This document shows, piece after piece, positions 36,293 through 44,957 of a stretch of 64,000 nucleotides of DNA. The notes below the pieces were generated by a model, which made no database searches, was not told where the DNA came from, and saw nothing but the letters and a program-made list of their open reading frames with translations. Location of the stretch: NCBI RefSeq assembly GCF_902499555.1, contig NZ_CABVMM010000002.1:357473-421472 (forward strand). Reading direction: 5' to 3'. Every line of letters begins with the position of its first letter. Position 1 is the stretch's first letter. The position numbers were made by a program, and so were the translations under genes. The DNA comes from Mesonia oceanica (GTDB lineage Bacteria > Bacteroidota > Bacteroidia > Flavobacteriales > Flavobacteriaceae).

Positions 36293-36961
36293 ATGCATAG
36301 ATATCGACCACTCTCTTTTATAGGACTCTCCTTATTGTTTTTTATCATCACCTCTTGTTCGAGTACGAAAGTTGTAAGCAACTGGAGAAAACCGGATACC
36401 GAGGGACTTAAATTACATAAGGTATTGGTATTAGCGATGACCCCAAATACCGATTTTAGAAAACGTGTTGAAGATAAACTTTCGGAAACTTTAGAACAAA
36501 ACGGAATTTCAGCCCAAGGTAGTTTAGCCTTTTTTGGTGAAGAAATGGATACTTTACCTCAGACTATGGAAGACTGGCTTCCGCATATTCAGCACCTAGA
36601 GCAAGAAAATTTTGATTCTGTATTAATAACTAAAATCGTGGGGCAAGAAGGAAAAGATTCTAAAAGTGCAATCGTACGCTACTACAATGAGTTTTTTGGA
36701 AGCTTTAAGGAAGATATCATGAAAAATAAAGATTTATATTCTGAAGAAGAAGGTTTTAAAGACTACTATATCCATCGCGTGGCCTCTAATTTATATTGTA
36801 TTTGCGAACAGAATAAGGAAGAGGATTTAATATGGAAATTAAATGTGGATATTAAGCAAGCTTTCGATTCTGATTATTTAGTACAGGAAGGCTTACGCCT
36901 TTTTTCTAAACAGTTTATTGAAGATTTAAAAGAAGAGGATATTTTTGTGACGAGTAAGTAG
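36293..36961 (+). CDS. lipoprotein of unknown function
   Basis: I use the ATG at 36293 (MHRYRPLSFIGLSLLFFIITS), which gives a clean lipobox with Cys22 (FIITSC) and a 222-residue protein. The mature part starts SSTKVVSNWRKPD and continues with LKLHKVLVLAMTPNTDFRKRVEDKL. This layout is shared with small flavobacterial lipoproteins that have a Rossmann-like start; I know no assigned function. It is expected in the envelope. It is monocistronic, surrounded by composite repeats on both sides. Confidence 0.7.
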   Translation: MHRYRPLSFIGLSLLFFIITSCSSTKVVSNWRKPDTEGLKLHKVLVLAMTPNTDFRKRVEDKLSETLEQNGISAQGSLAFFGEEMDTLPQTMEDWLPHIQHLEQENFDSVLITKIVGQEGKDSKSAIVRYYNEFFGSFKEDIMKNKDLYSEEEGFKDYYIHRVASNLYCICEQNKEEDLIWKLNVDIKQAFDSDYLVQEGLRLFSKQFIEDLKEEDIFVTSK

Positions 36962-37008
36962 CGGTTTTTAGTTGGTAGTATTCAGTATTCGGTGAGCAGA
37001 TATTTTCG

Positions 37009-37250
37009 AGTTCAACTTCGACTTCAATTTCTATTTCAAAGAAACTCATAACCATTCAGTTATAATGATTTCAGCAGAGCAATAGCAATAGTGAAATGGT
37101 ATCGAGAAGTTGTTTAGTGGATGAGTTTTTGAGTTGGTGAGTTCAGGTTTTAAGAGGAAGTTGGGAGTATTTTTCGAGTTCAACTTCAACTTCGACTTCA
37201 ATTTCAACGACACTCATAACCAGTCAGTCCGAATGATTTCCATAGAGCAT
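37009..37250 (+). repeat. intergenic composite repeats, two adjacent copies
   Basis: Copy one (~37009-37110) has a TTCGAG/TTCAAC hexamer tract, then AAAGAAACTCATAACCATTCAG and ends GTATCGAGAA. Copy two (~37170-37240) has a shorter tract followed by AACGACACTCATAACCAGTCAG and stops before the second tail. They share unit and tail with the copies near 17.5 and 35.9 kb. Confidence 0.7.
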
Positions 37251-37261
37251 TTTAAAAAACA

Positions 37262-37289
37262 GCAATAAAAAACCCCTCTAACGAGGGGT
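37262..37289 (-). terminator. Rho-independent terminator of the histone H1-like gene
   Basis: On the minus strand the stem ACCCCTC/GAGGGGT with a short loop is followed by a TTTTTT run, 8 bases past the stop codon at 37297. Confidence 0.88.
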
Positions 37290-37296
37290 AATCTAA

Positions 37297-37473
37297 TTAT
37301 TTCTTTGATTCTGCAATGGATACCTTACGGAATTCTTTTAAAAGCTTTTCTAAAGCTAAAGATGATTTTCTAGCTCTGGTTCCAGCTGCCTTGTTACCAC
37401 TTTCTAATTGAGCATTGGCATCGCTTTCAAAAGATTCATAAGTACTTTTAATGTTTTCCATTAATTCTTTCAT
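37297..37473 (-). CDS. histone H1-like small basic protein
   Basis: This 58-residue frame is short and easily missed. It starts MKELMENIKSTYESFES, contains NKAAGTRARKSSLALEK and ends EFRKVSIAESKK. It matches the flavobacterial histone H1-like family, small proteins expected to bind the nucleoid. A strong terminator follows 8 bases after the stop, which supports a real, highly expressed transcript. The next gene on this strand is separated by 99 bases. Confidence 0.85.
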   Translation of the reverse strand: MKELMENIKSTYESFESDANAQLESGNKAAGTRARKSSLALEKLLKEFRKVSIAESKK

Positions 37474-37572
37474 AAGAATAGTTTTTTTAAATTATTATTT
37501 TTAACTCTTGTCAGCAAAAATATAATTATTCTACAAAAGGCTTTAACCCAACAGCAAATAAAACTTGAAAAT

Positions 37573-38253
37573 TTAATTTTTACGGAGTTTTTCTATTTCC
37601 TGCTGTAAACTATCTACCTGTTTTTGTAACTCTTCTGCTCCTTTACGCAATTCAGCCACCTCATTTCTTTGTTTTAACCGATCCTTGCGCTGTTCTTCCC
37701 GTTTTAACCGCTGTGCCTCACTTTTCATGCGCTCTGCTTCACGCTGCAATCGTAAGCTTTTACGTTCTAAAGCTAGTTGTTTTCGGTTAACTTCTTTTCC
37801 GGATAGTAATTCTTTTAGAACCTCCCCTGTTCGTTTAAATTTCTTTTGAAGTTGCTGATCTGCTTGGGTTTTATCTAATTTCATTCTTACTTTTCCAGAA
37901 GAAAGTTCGATCTCATATACCTCTTTATTTTCTGGAGAAAATATCCAAGAGAACCAAGAGTCCCGCTTGCTAATATTTTCTTTTCCGAAGCGGTTAACCA
38001 AGATTTCCTTGACCTGTGCATCAAAATTTTCTGAATAACTGGCTCTAAACTTATAACTGTCTTCTGAATCACTTACCGCAATAGAAAGGTTGGAATTTTC
38101 TTGATCATCCTTCTGCACATTGTGGCTATAACTGCTGGAAGAACTTGAGGTGGTACTTGTGTTCGTTGGCGGAACGGGCGTTTGTTGTGCTTGAATATAC
38201 ATAGAACAACTAAGCCATACGCTAATTAAAATGATTGTTTTCATATTTTTCAT
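37573..38253 (-). CDS. secreted coiled-coil protein next to a two-component system
   Basis: The 226-residue protein has a signal peptide (MKNMKTIILISVWLSCSMYIQA, cleavage before QQTP). A Ser/Thr-rich linker follows, then a small domain with YSENFDAQVKEILVNRFGKENIS, and a long Arg/Glu/Lys-rich coiled coil in the last ~85 residues (RKSLRLQREAERMKSEAQRL). It lies 17 bases after the response regulator, so the three genes are probably one transcript. It may be a periplasmic output or sensor partner of that system; there is no direct evidence. Family unrecognised. Confidence 0.7.
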   Translation of the reverse strand: MKNMKTIILISVWLSCSMYIQAQQTPVPPTNTSTTSSSSSSYSHNVQKDDQENSNLSIAVSDSEDSYKFRASYSENFDAQVKEILVNRFGKENISKRDSWFSWIFSPENKEVYEIELSSGKVRMKLDKTQADQQLQKKFKRTGEVLKELLSGKEVNRKQLALERKSLRLQREAERMKSEAQRLKREEQRKDRLKQRNEVAELRKGAEELQKQVDSLQQEIEKLRKN

Positions 38254-38270
38254 GATTTAAAATTGATAAA

Positions 38271-38972
38271 TTATTCGTCTAAATAAAAGGTGATTCCTAT
38301 TCCCCGGGTGCTCTCAATCCTAATCCGGGTTTCGTGTTTAAAATACTTGCGTAAACGACTAAGGAAAACATCCATGCTTCTTCCGGAAAAAAAATCATCA
38401 TTCCCCCAAAGGTCCTGTAAAATCTGTTCCCGTTTGAGTAACCGGTTTTTATGCCGAAAAAGATAACTCATTAAAGCTGCTTCCTTTTCGGTGATTTTCT
38501 GAATTTTCCCGTTACGCTCCAAGTAGTAATTTTTAAGATCAAGCTGATAGGATCCCAAAAGAATTTTTTCATGAACCTCAGCAGAAACCTGCTTTTGCGA
38601 TCGTTTTAAAATATTACGGAGTTTAAGGACTAAGATATCGGCATCAAAAGGTTTGACGATATAGTCATCGGCACCTAAACGTAGGCCTTTGAGTTTATCT
38701 TCCTTTAATTTTCTTGCCGTTAAGAAAACAAAAGGAATTTCCGGAGAGTCCAAAAGTATTTTTTCAGCTAGCTGAAACCCATCCATCTCGGGCATCATCA
38801 CATCAAGTACAGCTATAGAAACAGGCATTTTCTCACTCTGCTTTAGCACACTTAGGGCTTCTTGCGCACGGGTTACCCAAGTCACTTGATAGTCGTGCAC
38901 TTCGAGGTACTGCTTTAAAATGCTTCCGAAATCGTAATCGTCTTCTACTAATAATATATGGATGTTGCTCAT
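38271..38972 (-). CDS. OmpR/PhoB-family response regulator
   Basis: The 233-residue protein has a receiver domain (~1-120) with the acidic pair EDD, the phosphorylation Asp in VLDVMMPEMDG and the conserved Lys in DDYIVKPFD. A winged-helix DNA-binding domain follows (~135-232, ITEKEAALMSYLFRHKN...ILQDLWG). It overlaps the histidine kinase stop by 4 bases (ATGA), so the pair is translationally coupled. The likely target is the neighbouring divergent TonB-receptor-like gene or the kinase operon itself. Confidence 0.93.
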   Translation of the reverse strand: MSNIHILLVEDDYDFGSILKQYLEVHDYQVTWVTRAQEALSVLKQSEKMPVSIAVLDVMMPEMDGFQLAEKILLDSPEIPFVFLTARKLKEDKLKGLRLGADDYIVKPFDADILVLKLRNILKRSQKQVSAEVHEKILLGSYQLDLKNYYLERNGKIQKITEKEAALMSYLFRHKNRLLKREQILQDLWGNDDFFSGRSMDVFLSRLRKYFKHETRIRIESTRGIGITFYLDE

Positions 38973-40363
38973 CGTTCCATGGGTATTTTAATGATAAATG
39001 TGCTTCCCTTTCCTTTTTCACTTTCTACTTTTAGCACTCCCCCGTGCGCGAGGATAATTTGTTGCGTGTAATAAAGCCCCAGTCCCAACCCCTGATTGCT
39101 TTGCAAGTTACCTTGGGAAACCCGATAAAATTTATCAAATAAATAATGCTGTGCCGCTTTGGGGATCCCTATTCCCTGATCTTTTATTTTTAGTATAAAA
39201 AATCCTTTATCGGTTGATGTACTTAGGCTTATATCAACTTCTCCTTTACTATATTTTACCGCATTGTCCAACACATTAAGGATGGCTGTTGAAAAATAAA
39301 ATTTGTCTATGGCTACATACACCGGTTCTTGCTGAAATGAAGCTTCTAAACTCAACTGCTTATCGGTTACGCTTATTCTAAAATCTTCAGAAAGTTGTTT
39401 TAGAAAAGATATTATTTCCAATGATTGAAGCTTCAGGTTTAAATGTTCAGCAGTAAGGCTATTGGTCATCACCTGATCTATCAATTTTTGAATACGCTCG
39501 TTTTGACGTTCTATAATGGCAAGGGAATTTTCTAAAGCTTCCGGCTTATTCAAAATCTGTTGGTTTTTTAAGCTCTTTGTAGCAATCCCTAACGTGGCTA
39601 AAGGAGTCTTTAGCTCATGGGTGATGTTATTGATAAAATCGGTTTTTACTGTACTTAGCTTTTTCTGTGTAATTAAACTCTTTAGAGAGTAATAAAACAG
39701 CCCCAACATCACTAGAAATAGAAACAGTGAACCAATTAACAATCCCAGCATCTGTTTAAAAACGATATTGTTCTTATCTTCAATATACATTAAGTCTTTA
39801 AATTTGATCTCCAAATTATAATGCTGTGTGGTGATGTCTCCTTTGGTTTGATCTATATAATCGTATTGCGAAAAGGTTCTGGTAACACTCACGGAGTTTG
39901 CTTTTGAATTGGGAAAATCATTTCCAAAAAGCTTAAAGGTTTCTTTTTCTCCTATGGGAAAAATAGTATCGTTTGTGTTATCAAAAATGACCACACTTAC
40001 TATATTCTTTTTGTAATTTACAGAATAGCCTAGTTTTTTACCGGTCAATTGCTCCTGATAAATACGGTAATAATCTTTATTAAGGCTATCTGCCTTTTGC
40101 TGTAACCAATCAAGCATCTCTTTTTGAGTGGTACGCTTATTTTTATAGTCGGCAATCTGATTTTTCAAGTCTTCTTGCCAAGTGTCGACAATCGAATCTA
40201 ACTCCTGATCATAATCTATAGATAGGATTTTGCTCCGGGTATTTTCAATAAAGGCATTGCTCTTTAAGGTATAGGTATTATAAATAAGATATCCCTGAAT
40301 CCCGGACAGCGCTATAAAAGCGATGATAGAAATAAAGACAAGCCAAGTTATTTTAGGTTTCAT
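38969..40363 (-). CDS. sensor histidine kinase
   Basis: The 464-residue inner-membrane kinase has two membrane helices (~5-28 and ~207-229) around a ~175-residue periplasmic sensor region with no recognised fold. The HisKA domain has the H-box HELKTPLATLG, and the ATPase domain has NVLDNAVKYS (N-box), DQGIGIPK and GLGLGLYY (G-boxes). The signal is unknown. It is the first gene of the kinase-regulator-coiled-coil operon and has a TATTTTTG box 18 bases from its ATG. It is divergent from the outer membrane barrel gene, which suggests control of that receptor. Confidence 0.93.
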   Translation of the reverse strand: MKPKITWLVFISIIAFIALSGIQGYLIYNTYTLKSNAFIENTRSKILSIDYDQELDSIVDTWQEDLKNQIADYKNKRTTQKEMLDWLQQKADSLNKDYYRIYQEQLTGKKLGYSVNYKKNIVSVVIFDNTNDTIFPIGEKETFKLFGNDFPNSKANSVSVTRTFSQYDYIDQTKGDITTQHYNLEIKFKDLMYIEDKNNIVFKQMLGLLIGSLFLFLVMLGLFYYSLKSLITQKKLSTVKTDFINNITHELKTPLATLGIATKSLKNQQILNKPEALENSLAIIERQNERIQKLIDQVMTNSLTAEHLNLKLQSLEIISFLKQLSEDFRISVTDKQLSLEASFQQEPVYVAIDKFYFSTAILNVLDNAVKYSKGEVDISLSTSTDKGFFILKIKDQGIGIPKAAQHYLFDKFYRVSQGNLQSNQGLGLGLYYTQQIILAHGGVLKVESEKGKGSTFIIKIPMER

Positions 40364-40380
40364 ACGGATTATTCTTGTTT

Positions 40381-40388
40381 CAAAAATA
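40381..40388 (-). promoter_or_regulatory. -7 promoter box for the two-component operon
   Basis: TATTTTTG on the minus strand matches TAnnTTTG and lies 18 bases from the kinase ATG. The following ~200 bases contain repeated GCGTTAACC motifs (near 40425 and 40537; also ATTAACCC at 40552), which may be regulator sites. Confidence 0.5.
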
Positions 40389-40607
40389 CTACACTTTGGG
40401 TTTACTCCTCTTAAATTCCTTTGCGTTAACCCATCGTTAACCTACTAAAATCATGTTTTCTAACTATAGTAAGCTTTTCTAAAAAACAAGAACACTCTAT
40501 TTACCTGTCAACTTTATAGCCACCCCTGCATTAACCCTGCGTTAACCTAGGATTAACCCATATCGGGGAAAAGTTGTTTCAACTTTGTAGCCTAAATAAA
40601 TGAATTT

Positions 40608-42998
40608 ATGAAAATTGGAATAGTAGCTTTTATCAACTTGTTCATGTGTTTTGCCTCGCATTCACAAGAATTCTCCATCACAGGTAGTGTTAACGACCCT
40701 CAAGGCCATCCTATAGTGCAAGCCGATGTGATTCTAAAAAACCTAAAGGATGAAATACAAACCTATACAGTAACTGATTCTTTAGGGAAATTCAAGTTAT
40801 ATGCTTCCGCAGGAAAATATCGCCTAGCGCTATATCATTTGGCGTACCAGCCTTATAGCGATACCTTAAGGCTCATTGCTTCTTCAGAAGAATTAAAGCT
40901 GAGCTTAGTCCCCAAACAGGAAAATCTATCGGAAGTGGTGATCACTGCCAAGAAGCCTTTGCTAGAAAAGAAATTAGACCGTTTGGTGATTAATGTAGAA
41001 AACCAACCTGCTTTTGTAGGAAAATCTGCTTTAGAACTGCTCCAACATTCGCCGGGTATTTATACCACGGGAAATGGTGAATTGCAAATGCTTGGAAAAT
41101 CGGGAGTACGACTTCTACTGAATGGTAGGTTGCAATATTTAAGCGGACAGGAACTCCAAGATTTTCTATCAAGTCTTAGTGCTGATGAAATCGTTAACAT
41201 AGAACTGCTTACAACACCTCCCTCTAATTATGAAGCAGAAGGTAATGCCGGATACCTCAATATCATTACTAAAAAAGCGAAAAAAGAGGCTTGGAAATTG
41301 CGTACCGGTATTCACTATGAGCAAGGCAAGTATTCCCGGGTCAAAGCTAATGTAGGTTTACAATACCAGATGGATAAATTAACTACCCATATTAATTATA
41401 ACAGCGGTAAAATAAATTCTTTTGAAAATATAGCTCAATACAACCGGTTTGGTCCACCAGAAAATCGGCAACACTACCGATCTTTTAACAAAGAACGACG
41501 CCATACCTTTTATCAACATATTCGAAGTCAGTTGGACTGGGAACTCAATAAAAATTCTTCCTTGAGTTTAGCGTCAAGAATTTTAGTTCAGCAAGGAAAC
41601 CGTCCGGGAAACAACCAAACTTTTCAAGTGCAGGAAAATGGTGCAATCCTACAGGAAATAAATACCACTACCTTAGAAAAACGCGTTTATGTTAATTACA
41701 GTAATGATCTTTATTATGAATACCAACTGGACACCCTCGGGAAGAAATTCATGATTAATGGAAGCTGGGCGGGTTTTGGATTGCAAGATCAACAAGCATT
41801 TTTAAATACTTTTGATAGCGATTTGCAGGAAACTTTACAGGAACAACTACGTAGCGATTTTGACAATACTTCTAGCATTAAAGCGATAAAACTTGACTTT
41901 CTACTTCCTTACTCCAAGAGTACTTGGGAAACCGGACTTAAATATACGTTTACCAAAGCCATCAATTCTTTTGTTTTTGAAAATTATGAAGATTCAACTT
42001 GGGAAATAGATACGGGTTTAACTAATGATTTTACCTACCGTGAACAAAATGCAGCCGCCTATCTTTCTTTTCAAACAAAACTCAGTGAAAAGTGGCAATT
42101 AAAAGCAGGAATACGAGCCGAATATACCGACACGAAAGGTATCTCCCCTACCTTGGAGCAAGTTAACAAATATGATTATTTTCAGTTGTTCCCTACTTTT
42201 TACCTTCAGTATGAATGGAATGAAAATTACCAAATGGACTTGGCTTATTCCCGAAGAATTAACCGACCCGATTATAGTAGTCTTAATCCGTTTATCACTT
42301 ATCAGAGTCCGCTGTTTTCCAATCAGGGAAATCCTTTGCTGCGGCCTGAATTTACACATAGTGTAGAATGGAACCATACGTGGAAACATAGGTATATCTT
42401 CACTCCTTTTTATAATTATACCGAAGCTTATTATTCTGAAGTTCCCCTTCAACTAGAAAACAGTAACGAAACCCGCTATACCTTCGGAAATCTAGGAACT
42501 TACCAAAATATTGGTTTACAAATCATTTTACCCGTTCAGCTGAGCACTACTTTAGATTGGCAACATAGCTTCATAGGTGTGTACCAAAGCTATCGGTTGT
42601 CTTATCAGGATATCCGGCAAGAACCGGAAGGTTTTTTCTGGCGCTATCAAAGTTCATTATCGGTTAAATTTTCTGACGCTTTTCATGCCGAAATTTCAGG
42701 ATATTATGAAAGTAGTTCGTTGCAGGCTTTTTATCAATCTGCCCCTCGTTCTGATGTAAGCTTAGGGGCAACCTACAAATTTCTTCAAGAAAAAGCACAA
42801 GTATCTTTTAGTGTTGCTGATGTGTTTTATACGCATCGGGCAAAGGTAAACATCGAATATCCTCAACAGGCTTTAGGCTTTTATCGTAGAAATGATACCC
42901 GACGGGTCCAACTGGGCTTTAGTTATGAATTTGGACAAGCCACCAAAGAGAAAAAAACCTTTACCAGTGCAAGTGAGGAAGAACAAAGCAGAGGCTGA
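40608..42998 (+). CDS. TonB-receptor-like outer membrane beta-barrel protein
   Basis: The 796-residue protein has a signal peptide (MKIGIVAFINLFMCFASHS), an N-terminal carboxypeptidase-regulatory-like domain (~22-105), a plug-like domain (~115-225) with LLQHSPGIYTTGNGELQMLGKSG and TPPSNYEAEGNAGYLNIITKK, and a large beta-barrel to the C-terminus. It matches the flavobacterial outer membrane beta-barrel family related to TonB receptors. No SusD gene follows, so polysaccharide uptake is not indicated; metal or peptide uptake or signalling is possible. It is divergent from the kinase-regulator operon, a likely controller. Confidence 0.88.
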   Translation: MKIGIVAFINLFMCFASHSQEFSITGSVNDPQGHPIVQADVILKNLKDEIQTYTVTDSLGKFKLYASAGKYRLALYHLAYQPYSDTLRLIASSEELKLSLVPKQENLSEVVITAKKPLLEKKLDRLVINVENQPAFVGKSALELLQHSPGIYTTGNGELQMLGKSGVRLLLNGRLQYLSGQELQDFLSSLSADEIVNIELLTTPPSNYEAEGNAGYLNIITKKAKKEAWKLRTGIHYEQGKYSRVKANVGLQYQMDKLTTHINYNSGKINSFENIAQYNRFGPPENRQHYRSFNKERRHTFYQHIRSQLDWELNKNSSLSLASRILVQQGNRPGNNQTFQVQENGAILQEINTTTLEKRVYVNYSNDLYYEYQLDTLGKKFMINGSWAGFGLQDQQAFLNTFDSDLQETLQEQLRSDFDNTSSIKAIKLDFLLPYSKSTWETGLKYTFTKAINSFVFENYEDSTWEIDTGLTNDFTYREQNAAAYLSFQTKLSEKWQLKAGIRAEYTDTKGISPTLEQVNKYDYFQLFPTFYLQYEWNENYQMDLAYSRRINRPDYSSLNPFITYQSPLFSNQGNPLLRPEFTHSVEWNHTWKHRYIFTPFYNYTEAYYSEVPLQLENSNETRYTFGNLGTYQNIGLQIILPVQLSTTLDWQHSFIGVYQSYRLSYQDIRQEPEGFFWRYQSSLSVKFSDAFHAEISGYYESSSLQAFYQSAPRSDVSLGATYKFLQEKAQVSFSVADVFYTHRAKVNIEYPQQALGFYRRNDTRRVQLGFSYEFGQATKEKKTFTSASEEEQSRG

Positions 42999-43022
42999 AC
43001 CTAGCATGGTGGCTAAGTAAAC

Positions 43023-43052
43023 CCCTGCAAATTTGATCTTGCAGGGATTTTA
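43023..43052 (+). terminator. terminator of the beta-barrel gene
   Basis: A perfect 8-bp stem CCCTGCAA/TTGCAGGG with loop ATTTGATC, followed by ATTTTAT, 24 bases past the stop. Confidence 0.8.
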
Positions 43053-43073
43053 TGCTATAAATTTATTTTTTAC

Positions 43074-43670
43074 TTATCTTTTTACAAATTGAGGTAGTTC
43101 TTCATAATAAGAACGTATTTCTGGTATTAGTATTTTATCATAAAATACAGACGAGGGTTTAATAGTTGTTTCTTTTAGACTATCTATCTCCTTAATTACC
43201 GAAACTATACCATCTGTATGCACTTTCATTTTGTATAAATCTAATAAGGCCAAAGAATCTTTAGGAGTTGAAGAAAGCTTATCATTAATAAGGACTATAT
43301 TTTTTTCAATATAATATTTTGCTTTTCTTTTATTGTTATTCTGAAAATTAATGTAAGCCTGTAAAATATTTATATAAAATTCTTTTTTACTTTCAGATAT
43401 ATCCTCTGAATTATTTATTAAAGATAATAATTCTTCATATTTTCCTAATTCAAAATATACTGGATAAAATAAACCAAAATTAGAATTATTAATTCTATAC
43501 TTATTATCATCTATAACTACATAAGCGCTATCTAAAAAAGATTTATTGCCCGTAGTCGCATATTTATAATTGAATTTTTGAATCTCTCTTACTATTTGTT
43601 CTTCGTTTTTATTTTCACAAGACAAAAAAGGAAGTAATGACAATAATATAACTTTCACAAAAAACTTCAT
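43074..43670 (-). CDS. lipoprotein of unknown function, possible orphan immunity-type gene
   Basis: I use the Met at 43670 (MKFFVKVILLSLLPFLSC), which gives a lipobox with Cys18 and a 198-residue protein. The mature part is helical, TPR-like in spacing (YFELGKYEELLSLINN, ILQAYINFQNNNKRKAKYYIEKN), without a recognised family. It is AT-rich like the Rhs-array lipoproteins to the right and lies between the conserved beta-barrel gene and an Rhs scrap. It may be an orphan immunity gene left in the hot spot; that is inference from position. Confidence 0.5.
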   Translation of the reverse strand: MKFFVKVILLSLLPFLSCENKNEEQIVREIQKFNYKYATTGNKSFLDSAYVVIDDNKYRINNSNFGLFYPVYFELGKYEELLSLINNSEDISESKKEFYINILQAYINFQNNNKRKAKYYIEKNIVLINDKLSSTPKDSLALLDLYKMKVHTDGIVSVIKEIDSLKETTIKPSSVFYDKILIPEIRSYYEELPQFVKR

Positions 43671-43775
43671 TAATATTAATTCATTCATTAGTTATTTTAC
43701 AGAATCAGAAAAATTCCTTTAAAAGAAAAATGAAAATCAATTTAGACTAAATGCACTAAGGGTTACCTAGTCTTT

Positions 43776-44180
43776 CTAGCTATTAGTTGATTTATAGAAT
43801 AAAATTACTGATAAAATAATTAAGACTAATCCCGATACTACACTCAAAATATTCCCAAATACTAAATTACCTACTAATTTAGTATAAAAAGCAACTGCGA
43901 GTATTAATACTCCAATTGTAGAAGAAAAAAAGTTCCCTTTAAAAGAGTTGAACTTGTTTTTAAAGCTCCATGATAAAATCCCTATAGGTATTAATACGCA
44001 AGGATAAAATATAAAACCAGTCGTGTATGACATAAAGCCAAGTCTTGCAATCAAGTCTACCCTGTTTTCTATTAATAATTGATATTTAAATTGATAATAA
44101 ATATTTATAAGAGTTACTAAATAACCAACTGAAAATAGAAAACCAGATAAAACTATTCTTAAATTAAAACTTCTTTTCAT
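43776..44180 (-). CDS. small four-helix membrane protein, possible orphan immunity-type gene
   Basis: The 134-residue protein has four predicted membrane helices (for example LRIVLSGFLFSVGYLVTLI near the start and SVVSGLVLIILSVILFYK at the end) and short loops. No catalytic motif or family is recognised. Its ATG lies 29 bases from the end of the Rhs scrap at 44209, so it is placed exactly where an immunity gene would follow an Rhs toxin tip, but the tip itself is gone. Function is inferred from context only. Confidence 0.55.
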   Translation of the reverse strand: MKRSFNLRIVLSGFLFSVGYLVTLINIYYQFKYQLLIENRVDLIARLGFMSYTTGFIFYPCVLIPIGILSWSFKNKFNSFKGNFFSSTIGVLILAVAFYTKLVGNLVFGNILSVVSGLVLIILSVILFYKSTNS

Positions 44181-44208
44181 TAATTTCTATTTGCTGCATC
44201 ATTGATAA

Positions 44209-44360
44209 TAGTTACCGGTTTCTTCGTCAGCGCATTCCTCTCCTTTCACCCCTTGCTTGAAAAAAGCAAGGCTTTCCAGTCGTCGGATGCGAAGCGTTGA
44301 ACTTATACGGACTGTTATAACTGTTTAGATATTCTATGGTCCTCATATCCATTAAAAAAT
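44209..44360 (-). pseudogene. Rhs fragment with hairpin insert, left border of the RiPP cluster
   Basis: On the minus strand the sequence reads Rhs-like SYNSPYKFNA, then the ~58-bp hairpin insert (~44236-44293) seen in the array at 57, 58.4 and 63.8 kb, then ADEETGNYY, where homology stops abruptly. Only about 130 bases of Rhs remain, with no tip. It lies 85-100 bases from the start of the RiPP precursor on the other strand. Confidence 0.8.
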
Positions 44361-44444
44361 ACTTATTTAATAATCAGGTATTTATACTTATATATAACTT
44401 AAATAAACTTTCTAGTTTTATATAGAACTTAAAATTTAAATATT

Positions 44445-44801
44445 ATGGATCAAAATCAAATTGTCGAAATCATTACTAAAGTTACTGCAAAGGCACAAGC
44501 AGATGAAAATTTCAAAAAGGAATACATCGCAAATCCTAAAAAAGTATTGAGTGATGCTGGATTAAATTTCCCAGAAGAAATTAACATCCATTTAATTGAA
44601 GGAACACCAAGTAATTCACAAATTCCAAATTCAACAAAGACGGATATTTATTTATTACTTCCAACTGTATCAGAGGAAATTAAGGATGAATCTCTTTCAT
44701 TGAAATCATCGGCCAGTTGTGAAAGTACTTCAAGTACTTGTTTTACTATCCCTTCTTGTGCGAGCTGTGCATCAAGTGCATCAAGTAATTCTTGTAGCTA
44801 G
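44445..44801 (+). CDS. NHLP-leader (proteusin-type) RiPP precursor peptide
   Basis: The 118-residue peptide has a nitrile-hydratase-like leader (~1-75): IITKVTAKAQADENFKKEYI, then NPKKVLSDAGLNFPEEINI and HLIEGTPSNS, the order and spacing of NHLP leaders. The C-terminal ~31 residues (from about 88) are composed almost only of Ser, Thr, Ala and Cys, with five Cys at 92, 99, 105, 108 and 117. No double-Gly cleavage site is seen. Cys and Ser/Thr are the substrates of both the YcaO cyclodehydratase and the LanM dehydratase encoded downstream. The peptide has no homology to its neighbours. It is the first gene of the cluster and is separated from the rest by a hairpin. Confidence 0.9.
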   Translation: MDQNQIVEIITKVTAKAQADENFKKEYIANPKKVLSDAGLNFPEEINIHLIEGTPSNSQIPNSTKTDIYLLLPTVSEEIKDESLSLKSSASCESTSSTCFTIPSCASCASSASSNSCS

Positions 44802-44808
44802 ACCTCTA

Positions 44809-44844
44809 TATATGGATTTACATTAATTATTGTAAATCCATATA
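44809..44844 (+). promoter_or_regulatory. hairpin between precursor and modification genes
   Basis: A perfect 14-bp stem TATATGGATTTACA/TGTAAATCCATATA with loop TTAATTAT, 7 bases after the precursor stop. It has no long T-run. It could be a leaky terminator or an mRNA-stabilising end that keeps the precursor transcript in excess of the enzyme transcript. Confidence 0.6.
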
Positions 44845-44957
44845 TTATAAATCATTCGTTAAACTATAAGTTCATTAATTAGATATTAAAGTTTTTTACT
44901 ATACAAATTCGTCAAGAGACCGAACGTACATGACCATCTTAAACAAAATCTCAACGC

